Virus record (IMG/VR): IMGVR_UViG_3300031975_000054
Coordinates: 1-43,589 of that record
DNA: 43,589 nucleotides
Origin: a virus
Reading direction: 5' to 3' (one strand)
The notes under the pieces are model-generated. The model was not told the DNA's origin. It saw nothing but the letters and a program-made list of their open reading frames with translations, and ran no database searches. The translations under genes and the position numbers were made by a program. Below are positions 6,847 to 15,545 of the stretch, in pieces. Position 1 is the first letter of the stretch. The number at the start of each line of letters is the position of its first letter.

Positions 6847-9800
6847 GTACAACTGCCAACCTTTATCCCACTCTGCTCTTTGTATCTCTAGCCCATCACG
6901 CAATGCAGGGTTTAAAGATACGCCGTTGTTCATTCTAAGGGACTGCTCTTGGTGACGCTTCATAGAGTTCTTAATCGTTTTACCGCTTATGAATATCTTC
7001 TTGCCGTACGTAGGAGCGTGGCGGTTGTTAAAGTCCGACATATCTTCGGATATTTCTCGCACACGAGGCCAATCACCCTTACGAACTGCGGTGTAATACT
7101 TACTTAACAAGTCAGAACGTTTGTCGGCAATGCTGCGCTCAATGCCTTTACTCATCATGTTTTGTTCTTGATTAAACGCGTAGTCTCTAGGGGCGAAACC
7201 TAACACCTGTCCCGCAAGCTCACCTGCACTGAAGTCATCGTATATAACGTCGCCTCTACGTGTTAGTGCGCCTTCACGGTTGTACCTATTAAGACCCCTG
7301 TTAAGGTTACGGAATGCCGCAGGTAACATACCCTCTATACCACGCTCTAAATTACCCCGACCTAAGTCAGTAACACCACGAGCAAAACCTGCGAACGTAC
7401 TCCATGCAGGGCCACCAAGGTAGAAGAATATCTCTTCCTCTGTCGAAGCCTCTGGGTTGTAGCGGTTAGTTTGTATTAATAACTGCCCAAGGGAAACACG
7501 TTTAGATACGTCTGTACCTGAGTACTTAGTGATCGCACCTTTGTACCAACCTTCACCTATATGCCTACGTACGTACGAGTCCCAATCTTCCTCTTCGTCA
7601 TCCATAAACATGTTAGCTACTAGCTTAACTGCGCCGTATAGCGGTATGCCCTGAACGCCTGCAAAAAACAACGAGGTAAGATGCACGCCAGCCAACTGCT
7701 TAATTGCTACTTTACGCTGTTCCGGGTCAGAGTACGCTACGTAGGCGGACTTAAACATGTTGTAGTACATAGTTAAACCGAAGTTTTTGTACATCAACGC
7801 TACACTACCTAGGTCAGTTTGCGCTAGTCTAGCGCCTGTTTCCTTAACTGAGCCACCATTAAGTTCTTGTGTCTTGGTTAGTGCTTTATCCGCTAAGGCT
7901 TGCTTTTCCTCTATCGTAGCTGATCTTTCTTTATCCGCCTCTAACTTACGTAACGCCAGTAAGTAGGTGGTAGCTAACGTAACTTGTCGGTTGTAGTTCT
8001 CCACGTTATGGAAGCCCCATGCACCCATTCGAGTAGCGCTGTCTGAAAGGCCACGCTGCTGCCCCGACTGGTCAACGTTAATCTCTGAGCCTATAACAGA
8101 CTGATCTAGTTGGTTAGCGTCTGCCGCAGCCTGTACTAATGGCTGTATTGATTCCACCATCGCTTTAACTTCGGCATTGGGGAACTCTATGTCGTCACGA
8201 AGGTCGTACACATGCGAGTTAGTAGCCTTATCGTACCTAGCAATAAAGTAGTTCTCTAAGCTAGCTTTACCTTCAAACTCTATATCTTCTGTAATGTCAT
8301 CTTTGCGGTTAATTTTACGCTTTAAAGACTTACCTAGCTTCTTACCGTCTTTTGTTAGCACCGAACTACTCGCAGTAATAAGTTTACCTGCGTCTTTTAT
8401 AGCCCTGCCTGTATTACCGATACCGTACTCTGCACTTAGGTAAGGCATGACAAATAGAGGTATCTGTGACATGTTGACTATCGCAGACGAGGCGTTAAAC
8501 CCTATCGTGTACATAAATGCAAAACGGTTAGCTGCTTGCGCTTGCGTTTGGTACTCAGTCTTAGGGTTTCTAGCGTAGTTAGCGCGCATGTTGAGTTGGT
8601 TTACGATGTCAGAAAAAGCATTTACCTTACCCTTACGTTTAGGGTCTTCCTGCATAGCCGACTCTTCTAACTTAGCAAACTCGTTCATCTCACTTTGTAA
8701 GGCTATTAAGTTAGAGGTGTTACTTAGACGGGCGATTTGCCTGCCCATGTCGTACGCCTTTCTATTAAACGTATATAGGGCATCAGGGATATACCCTTCG
8801 CGGTTCTTACGTTTTCGGATAGACTTGGCGAAAGCTGATTCTGGTAGCGAATCTATGTACAGCTCAAGTATGTTCGCAGATACTTCTTTGTCTACTCCAG
8901 CTAAATCTAACTGCGTAAGTATAGTGTTGACAAAAGCTGTAGGAGGCACGACTCCCGTAGTGCTTATAGAACCCTTACCGGTTTCATACGTAAACACTTT
9001 TTGCTGTACTACTTCGGGGTCGTTTTCCAACTCCTTAATTCTACGCTGCATGTGGGCATTAGTAGTAAACATCTCTACTTGCGCCTGATCTCTCTCGCTC
9101 TTACGGTCAGCCTTTAACTCATACACTAGCTTAAAGTTACCCTCACGTAGTAGTGGGAAGTAAACTCCTAGCTCAGTTTTCTCAAACAGGCGTTTGGTCA
9201 GTAAGCTCTTCACTTGCTTCGCCGATTTCGCATCGGTGCTAGCTTTATCTATGTCACCAAAGATAGCTTCTTTTAGCCTAGCGAATTGGTTTCTGTAAGC
9301 CTGACGCATATCGTTGTAGACTTTCTGCCCGTCTGGGCCAAGTGCGTCCCACTCTTTTTTAAGTATGTTGTAGGCTTCTCGAGAACTCATCTCTCGCCCT
9401 TTAAACTCGATAACATCGTCGTCTTTATAGTCACTTGCTTTCTTTTCAGCGACGTCAATCTGGTTAGTTGTGGAGCTAAACACAACGTCATTAAAACGAG
9501 TTATCACCTCTTCACTTTGTTTATCAGCCCACTTAGCGAACTCACCTTTAATTACGTTAAGATCGTTATCTGATTCTCGTATGGCTGCACGCTGCTTCAA
9601 GAAAGCGTCATGTAACTGTTTGGACAGTTTACCTAGCTTAGCGTTAGCACTGGTGGCTATGTCTACCATAGCTAACATAGGGGCGAGTTCTAATAAGTAC
9701 GAACCCATCTTACGAGGGCTACCCGTAATAAAATCTATCGCGCTATCACCAAACCTAGAACCATCAGCCTTAGTCATGGGCTTAAAGGCTTTCTGTATCT

Positions 9801-12800
9801 TATCCATGTTACTCATTGTTTCTTGCACGCCTTCCTTAGTAGACATGTGCGCTAGAGTTACTCCAGTACCAGAATTTTTGGAGGGTTGTAGTATCTGTAA
9901 GATAAGGGCATCAGTTGTATTTAAAGCGTTTTCGCTGTCACTTAACTTACCTCTGTATACAGCGCGAGTAGATTGCCCAAGAATACTGTCAAGTAATCTT
10001 TTCACTACGTTAGCAAAACGTTGCCACGCACTAAGCGTTAAGTCTTTCTTAGTGTATATCTTAGACAGGTCACTCTGGAAACTCGGGTTGCTAAATGCCT
10101 CGGCTACAAACTCAAGTAGGCTTTCACTACCGTAAGCTGTAGGTAGTTTGTCTTTAACTTCTTTATACAACGCCTCCAACTGCTTAACCGCTGGGCTACC
10201 TTTCTTGTTTATAATTGTTTCGTATGTTGCAGCATGGGTCATCTCGTGTAACAACGTGTGTACAGTAAGTCCTTCTGGGTCAAGAATAATAGTGTTGTCT
10301 ATCCCCCCAAAGGAGTCAGTATTTACAAACAGCCCTAAAGTTTTAGCGCCCTCGCCATACCTTTCAACGTCTACTTTTTGTCTGGCTTTAAATGCCTTGT
10401 ATAAGTTGTTCCTAACGCTACCATCTGCAACGAATACTTTAGTGTCCCCTATGTACTCGGCTAACTTTTTGGCAGTTTGCCTTACTCGTGGGGTCACTTT
10501 AGGTAGTGCCGTTATTTTTTCCAATGCTTCTTTTAACTTGCCCGACCTAAGTAACGCAAGTATCTCAGGACTCAAGTCTATACCCAGTGCTTTAATGTCT
10601 TTACTTGTGTAAGGAAGGCCGTCCACGTTCAGGTCTAAACCTATTTCTTCCTCAGTAAAGGAGTTCATTTCGTCGTAGACTTCTATCTCTTCTAGCGTGG
10701 CTACTACTTCATCTACTTCTTTCTGCACCTTACTTTTCTTAGGTTTAGGAGGTAGGGTAGCAAACTTTTTATAGCGGTCAGTCATCTGCATGTACTTCAC
10801 GACTTGTTTAGCCGCTACAGTCTTCTGTTGCTTATCTTTGTCTACACCCTCGTTTAGTTGCTTGAGTAATTCTTTCTCCGCCTTTTCAAACTGCGCTTGG
10901 TCAAGTACGTCTTCTAGGGCTTCTTTTTTGTCTAACGTACGTTGACGACTTCTCTGCCGTTCTTCTGTAAGATCATCTGCCTTATCCTTGGTGGTAGGAG
11001 GCTTTTCTTTAATCTCTTTTCGTTTCTCCGCTAACTTCTTGTCGATAAACTTACCGACTTCTGGGGACACGATTTTCTTAACCTCTGCTAACGCCTCAGT
11101 AGCGTTATCCGCACTTCGGTTTTTTAGTTGCGCTCTAACATCGGGGTCTAAGCTGTCATTTGCCGCCACGCTAGTAGCTGGAATTCCCAACACAATGTCG
11201 CTAACGGCATTTAGAATCCCATCAACTGGGTCAGGCGCGTTACCAAAGTAGGTAGCTACCTTTTTATTTTCACTGGCTTTAACCGCTTTCCTGTCTGCAT
11301 CTGTTACAGGGTTTTTACTATCAGGCACTTCGTCAACGTAGCCAGTCCTACGAATCTCTTCCATCCGCGCTGCGGCAGGACTTAGAGGAGCTACTTCTTT
11401 AGCTTTGCGTTTAGCCTTAGTCTTAGCTTTGGGCTTAGCTTTGGGCTTAGCTTTAGCTTTAGCTTTAGCTTTAGCTTTAGCTTTAGTTTGTTTTAATGTA
11501 GGTATATCTTTACTTACAGTAACAGGTTGAGGTGTAGTACCTCTTGTAGTTACTCCCGGGGCGACCACGTTTGTATCCAGAGGTGTAGGTGTTAGTGTAG
11601 GATTGACGTCTCCTTCTCCACCAACAAGCGTATTAACGACTCCATCAGACACTTCCACTCCTCTAGCTGTAGGTGCCTTAGCTGCGGTGGGGTTTTGAAC
11701 TGGCTCCCGTCTTTGTTCCACACTTGCTGGATTACTGAAAACGCTAGCTCCACTTCGTTCTGCTGTAGCATTCTTAGGTTGTTGCTTTGCGTTAGTAGCT
11801 CCACGTGCTGTGTCTCCTGTCGCTAGGGGGTCGCCCGAAGTTTGTTGTAGTTTTTTAGTTTTCTTAACTTCAGTGGCTATAGTAGCGCTTTCCGCTTTTG
11901 TAGCAAAACTTTTAGCTACCTTTTCCGCCTTCAATGCTCTATGGTATCTAGCTTCTATAGCTTTTTGGGGGTTAGCGAACCCTTTAATGTCCACAGACTC
12001 ATCTAGGACTTTGTTAAGTATACGCTCACGTGTTTCGGCGGCTCTTTTCTCTCGCCCTTCTTGCACTCGTCTGTCGGTTTTAGGTAGTTCTTTAAGTGCT
12101 TCTTCGGCAGTGGCCTCAGCCTCTACACCTGCATCTTCCGCCAATAACGATTCAATCTCTTTTGTTTCCGCATCGTCTGCACGTGCAGCTTCTTGTTTTG
12201 CTACCTTGTCTTTTTCTGCGGCTGCTTCGTCTTTCTTATCCTTGTCTATTACTTCGTCTATATCTACTTGTTTCTTAGCCCGCTCATCCTCTGCGAACAT
12301 GTCTTCAATTTCTTTTGTCTCTGCCTCGTCCTTTAGCCTAGCGTCAGTCGATGTAATTTTGCCACTAGCTTCATCTTCTCTTCTCGCCTCAGCGTTGCGC
12401 CTGTCTAAACTGGTTTGTGGAAACAACTCTCCTTGCCCGTCTTCACCAAACAGTTCGCCTTGCTCTCGTTCGATGTCTTCTTCGCTAATTTCTTCTGGGA
12501 CATCTTGTACATCCGCCTCTGACTCTGGGCCTGTCTCATCACGTTGTGGCGTAGCACCTCTTCGTCTCCCCGGAAGTACATCTATAAGTAGTTGGTAGAT
12601 AGCACCTGTTGCACCGCCATATCCGGCAGACGCAGCGGCACCTTCAGCGAGTTCTCTGTCTGGGTTGTAGCCTTGCTCGACTAAGTTTTGTGCAGTGTTC
12701 TGGGCAAGTTCTTGGAGGGCTTCCACACCACCAGTAGTTCCGGCGCTTCTAGCTCGGTCAAGTAGACCTTTGAGTTCTTTGTCGCCACCAAGCATTTTGC

Positions 12801-13431
12801 TTAGTTTATTGGCGGTGGGCTTACTAAATTTGCCGACAGCTTTTAGGTAGGGGATGGTTTCTAGTAAACCCGCACCGATAATCATTGGATTAGTTATTGC
12901 ACGGTTACGTTCTTTTTCTGATACGCCTGCTTCGCGGGCACGTTCACTTGCTTCACCGACTTGAACACCAACACCTGCTGCGGTACCTGCGGTAACTGCA
13001 CCTACAGGGCCAGCGATTGCGCCACCTGCTAACGTAGCTGCACCTGTACCAAGAATAGAGCCAAGCCCTGAACCTACGTTGTAGGTAATAGAATCTTTGT
13101 CTCCACCTTCAGGAGTAAATCTATCGGCCACACGCTGTATCTTTTCGCGGGCTTTTAGTTCGTCTTCTTCTTCAAGAACAGTAGCTAAGCCTAAAGCGGC
13201 AGATTCGATAGTCCCAACAGCACCTGCGCCAAAACCTTTAGCTAGGTTACCTAATACGCCGGATTCTTCTTGCCTTGGCCCCATAGCTAAGCGAGCTTTA
13301 TACTCTTCAACAGAGGTTCTAGGTGCTCCGTCTAACTCAAACAATGCTACTCGTAACATGTCTGAAGAGCGTTTATCCCCTTGTCGATCTGATACTTCTA
13401 GGGCCGCTTCAATATCCGCTCTACTTGCCAT
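6844..13431 (-). CDS. Giant polyvalent-type virion protein with metallopeptidase domain
   Basis: A 2195-aa protein, probably packaged in the capsid and ejected with the DNA. A Gly/Ala-rich hydrophobic stretch near residues 120-160 could insert in membranes. Residues about 290-560 are strongly charged and probably disordered or coiled. A Lys-Ala repeat lies at about 649-677. A zinc peptidase motif, HEMTH, is at 1062-1066, and a downstream LLEFVAEAF offers Glu1107 or Glu1111 as third ligand, as in MPTase domains of polyvalent proteins. The long C-terminal half is a large helical structural domain. It ends with an LTRRGD...LGFAP signature near the C-terminus of the kind seen in PLxRFG-type phage proteins, then a basic tail. 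It follows the 692-aa gene with an 8-nt gap after that gene's stop. The peptidase motif is directly visible; ejection is inferred from size, composition and position. Confidence 0.85.
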   Translation of the reverse strand: MASRADIEAALEVSDRQGDKRSSDMLRVALFELDGAPRTSVEEYKARLAMGPRQEESGVLGNLAKGFGAGAVGTIESAALGLATVLEEEDELKAREKIQRVADRFTPEGGDKDSITYNVGSGLGSILGTGAATLAGGAIAGPVGAVTAGTAAGVGVQVGEASERAREAGVSEKERNRAITNPMIIGAGLLETIPYLKAVGKFSKPTANKLSKMLGGDKELKGLLDRARSAGTTGGVEALQELAQNTAQNLVEQGYNPDRELAEGAAASAGYGGATGAIYQLLIDVLPGRRRGATPQRDETGPESEADVQDVPEEISEEDIEREQGELFGEDGQGELFPQTSLDRRNAEARREDEASGKITSTDARLKDEAETKEIEDMFAEDERAKKQVDIDEVIDKDKKDEAAAEKDKVAKQEAARADDAETKEIESLLAEDAGVEAEATAEEALKELPKTDRRVQEGREKRAAETRERILNKVLDESVDIKGFANPQKAIEARYHRALKAEKVAKSFATKAESATIATEVKKTKKLQQTSGDPLATGDTARGATNAKQQPKNATAERSGASVFSNPASVEQRREPVQNPTAAKAPTARGVEVSDGVVNTLVGGEGDVNPTLTPTPLDTNVVAPGVTTRGTTPQPVTVSKDIPTLKQTKAKAKAKAKAKAKPKAKPKAKTKAKRKAKEVAPLSPAAARMEEIRRTGYVDEVPDSKNPVTDADRKAVKASENKKVATYFGNAPDPVDGILNAVSDIVLGIPATSVAANDSLDPDVRAQLKNRSADNATEALAEVKKIVSPEVGKFIDKKLAEKRKEIKEKPPTTKDKADDLTEERQRSRQRTLDKKEALEDVLDQAQFEKAEKELLKQLNEGVDKDKQQKTVAAKQVVKYMQMTDRYKKFATLPPKPKKSKVQKEVDEVVATLEEIEVYDEMNSFTEEEIGLDLNVDGLPYTSKDIKALGIDLSPEILALLRSGKLKEALEKITALPKVTPRVRQTAKKLAEYIGDTKVFVADGSVRNNLYKAFKARQKVDVERYGEGAKTLGLFVNTDSFGGIDNTIILDPEGLTVHTLLHEMTHAATYETIINKKGSPAVKQLEALYKEVKDKLPTAYGSESLLEFVAEAFSNPSFQSDLSKIYTKKDLTLSAWQRFANVVKRLLDSILGQSTRAVYRGKLSDSENALNTTDALILQILQPSKNSGTGVTLAHMSTKEGVQETMSNMDKIQKAFKPMTKADGSRFGDSAIDFITGSPRKMGSYLLELAPMLAMVDIATSANAKLGKLSKQLHDAFLKQRAAIRESDNDLNVIKGEFAKWADKQSEEVITRFNDVVFSSTTNQIDVAEKKASDYKDDDVIEFKGREMSSREAYNILKKEWDALGPDGQKVYNDMRQAYRNQFARLKEAIFGDIDKASTDAKSAKQVKSLLTKRLFEKTELGVYFPLLREGNFKLVYELKADRKSERDQAQVEMFTTNAHMQRRIKELENDPEVVQQKVFTYETGKGSISTTGVVPPTAFVNTILTQLDLAGVDKEVSANILELYIDSLPESAFAKSIRKRKNREGYIPDALYTFNRKAYDMGRQIARLSNTSNLIALQSEMNEFAKLEESAMQEDPKRKGKVNAFSDIVNQLNMRANYARNPKTEYQTQAQAANRFAFMYTIGFNASSAIVNMSQIPLFVMPYLSAEYGIGNTGRAIKDAGKLITASSSVLTKDGKKLGKSLKRKINRKDDITEDIEFEGKASLENYFIARYDKATNSHVYDLRDDIEFPNAEVKAMVESIQPLVQAAADANQLDQSVIGSEINVDQSGQQRGLSDSATRMGAWGFHNVENYNRQVTLATTYLLALRKLEADKERSATIEEKQALADKALTKTQELNGGSVKETGARLAQTDLGSVALMYKNFGLTMYYNMFKSAYVAYSDPEQRKVAIKQLAGVHLTSLFFAGVQGIPLYGAVKLVANMFMDDEEEDWDSYVRRHIGEGWYKGAITKYSGTDVSKRVSLGQLLIQTNRYNPEASTEEEIFFYLGGPAWSTFAGFARGVTDLGRGNLERGIEGMLPAAFRNLNRGLNRYNREGALTRRGDVIYDDFSAGELAGQVLGFAPRDYAFNQEQNMMSKGIERSIADKRSDLLSKYYTAVRKGDWPRVREISEDMSDFNNRHAPTYGKKIFISGKTIKNSMKRHQEQSLRMNNGVSLNPALRDGLEIQRAEWDKGWQLY
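11451..11486 (-). repeat. Hexanucleotide microsatellite encoding Lys-Ala repeats
   Basis: Six perfect CTTTAG units (plus-strand reading), flanked over 11401-11450 by degenerate copies, encode alternating Lys and Ala with later Pro, Thr and Arg substitutions inside the 2195-aa protein. Unit gain or loss by slippage keeps the reading frame. The product resembles histone-H1-like tails that bind DNA. Confidence 0.85.
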
Positions 13432-13440
13432 AAGTACTCT

Positions 13441-15519
13441 CTACTGTTTTGTTTTAAGTTTATCGCCGACTATACTGTTCACATCTGCACTGTCACTGTA
13501 AGGGGAGCCGCTAAGGTTTGGTCGGTTTACTCCAGCCATCTCGTTCATTTTAGCAATTACACCCGAATACCCAGCTACAACACCATCAACCGCTTTATCT
13601 CTTATATCTATTAGCGGTGCCGTATCCTTTCCTTGCTGTTGTGCCATACTTATTTGTGCCTCGTAGGCTTTAAATATTTCTTCTTTAGCTTTAAGAATGT
13701 TTCCTTCAGCGGTAACGATAAGGGATAGTATATCTTTTCTTTGGGTGGCTCCAGCCTCGCCTGCCGCAATTATTTTCTCCATTTCCAATTCGGCTTCCGC
13801 TAGGTTAGCCTCCATTTTTCTAGCTATGGACTTATCTTTTCGGTCAAGGTCTTCTCGCGCTTTTACCATGTCTTGTTGTGATGCAACAGAAAAGCCCTGA
13901 ACAGCCGCATTTAGTATTGAAGTGCCGTTCGAGCCTATGCTTTCGTACCGGCTCATACCTTTATCAGCTATTAGACGATCCTGCTCTCTACCTTTTTGCC
14001 CTAATGATTCAAGCCCAAGCATTTGTTTTTCTCTGGCTTTGGATTGCGCGTTTCTTACTTGCATTTGGGCTTGTAGTCCCTGAGCAGCGCCCCCTTTACC
14101 CCTACCTACATACGCAGCGAAGGCTTCGGATTGTCTCTCTTTATCTGCTTCTGGATCGTATTCCCCGTAAAATTTCTTACGTGTTTCCATATCTGTTTTA
14201 TAGGCGTCTTCATTCGCCTGTCTTTTATAGTATATATCAGAGTCTGCACGCGCAGCTTCTTGCTCAGTTTTAAATGGTTGAGGATTAACTGTACCATCTT
14301 CTTTAAGCGCCCCAAGCCCTTGTAAGTTTTTCTTTGTTTGGTCTTGTGCTGTCGAACCTAGCTCTAGTTCCCCAGCGGACTCACCTGCGTTACCTTTTGC
14401 AGCGGCCAAAGCTGCATCGACCTTAGCGTAAGGATTAGCTCCGCCTTCTATGACACCTTGTACTTGGGCGTCAATACCAGCGGTATCGTCAGCGGCAAAC
14501 TGGGCGTCTTCATCAGCCATTAACCTTTCTAAGTCATCCTCTAAGCCAAACTGAACGTCTTCATCAGCTATTGCCTTTTCTAATCCAGCCTCGTTTTCCT
14601 GTTTAGCGACACGTTCTTCTTGTGTCATGTACCGCTTACCACCACCTTCCTTATCGACTAGTGGCCCAGAACCGTAGTTCATAAACGCATCAACGGCAGT
14701 ACTCGCAGTACGAGCATTTGGGTCTACATTTTCAGCGCGGAGTCGTTCGTTTATTGCCGCGTTATCCGCCGAGGGTATTCGGGGTCTGCCATATAGGTCT
14801 TCTGCCCCAGCGGCAAAACCATCAAAACCATACTTAGTCTTTAAGAAGTCTACTATTGCTTTGTTGTTCTTAGAAGCCGCCGCCATACTTTGCATAACTT
14901 GTTGGCTTAACTTGCCACCCTGTGATTCCGCATACTTTTCTATTTGCGCGATATTACCTTCCACAGAGAACTTTCTCGCATCTACATCACCGCCTTTTTT
15001 AAACTGCGCACGCATAAGTCCACCGGCAGCCGCAGCTACCCCACCCTGCATAGGATTACCTTGTGGCATTGGTCGGCCTTGTGGCATTGGTCGGCCTTGT
15101 GGTGCTCCACCTTGTGGTGCTCCGCCTAACAGATTACCGATACCAGCTCCCTGTGGCTTAGTAGCCTGAGAAAGCATTTTCTGTTGGGCTTTCTCTCTTT
15201 TCTGTTGATTCTGTTGCAGCACCTCCCCAACTTGGCCAGTAACCTCGTTCTTAGTAAGAGCAGTTGCCTTCTCTTCTAACTGGTCAACAATAGTTTTAGG
15301 GTTCTGCTGCTGCGCCAGCACCATCTGGTTCTTGGCAGCTTCTTTTTCGCTAGTGATTTTTTGTAACGCTAGAGCGTCAATCAGGTCACTAGGGATATTC
15401 CCCATGTTAGGTTGTTTACCCATAGCCTGTTTAAGTTTGCCGGGGTTACCCGCGTAAACACCTGCGGTTTTATCCACTGTGTCTAACATTCCTGCTATGC
15501 CGTTACCTGTGTATGCCAT
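13441..15519 (-). CDS. Probable internal virion/structural protein, 692 aa
   Basis: A Gln/Ala/Lys-rich, largely helical protein with no recognisable enzyme motif. Residues about 132-157 hold short Gly-Gln-Pro-Met repeats (GAPQG twice, RPMPQG twice). A GGLMRAQFKKGGDVD segment follows, of the sort common in structural-region proteins of marine phages. The C-terminal 200 residues form long amphipathic helices (KMEANLAEAELEMEKIIAAG) suited to a bundle or coiled coil. It lies between two other virion-type genes in the late operon, which in podoviruses is the ejection-protein position. I infer a component of the internal core or ejection apparatus; precise function is unknown. There is no transmembrane segment and no signal peptide. 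Confidence 0.78.
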   Translation of the reverse strand: MAYTGNGIAGMLDTVDKTAGVYAGNPGKLKQAMGKQPNMGNIPSDLIDALALQKITSEKEAAKNQMVLAQQQNPKTIVDQLEEKATALTKNEVTGQVGEVLQQNQQKREKAQQKMLSQATKPQGAGIGNLLGGAPQGGAPQGRPMPQGRPMPQGNPMQGGVAAAAGGLMRAQFKKGGDVDARKFSVEGNIAQIEKYAESQGGKLSQQVMQSMAAASKNNKAIVDFLKTKYGFDGFAAGAEDLYGRPRIPSADNAAINERLRAENVDPNARTASTAVDAFMNYGSGPLVDKEGGGKRYMTQEERVAKQENEAGLEKAIADEDVQFGLEDDLERLMADEDAQFAADDTAGIDAQVQGVIEGGANPYAKVDAALAAAKGNAGESAGELELGSTAQDQTKKNLQGLGALKEDGTVNPQPFKTEQEAARADSDIYYKRQANEDAYKTDMETRKKFYGEYDPEADKERQSEAFAAYVGRGKGGAAQGLQAQMQVRNAQSKAREKQMLGLESLGQKGREQDRLIADKGMSRYESIGSNGTSILNAAVQGFSVASQQDMVKAREDLDRKDKSIARKMEANLAEAELEMEKIIAAGEAGATQRKDILSLIVTAEGNILKAKEEIFKAYEAQISMAQQQGKDTAPLIDIRDKAVDGVVAGYSGVIAKMNEMAGVNRPNLSGSPYSDSADVNSIVGDKLKTKQ

Positions 15520-15545
15520 TGGGCTGCCCTATGTATTAGTTGTAT

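Noticed and set aside
11810-12598. 262-aa plus-strand frame, Ser/Ala-rich
   Set aside because: It is the antisense shadow of the acidic/charged part of the 2195-aa gene; the composition is an artefact of codon use and there is no ribosome-binding site.
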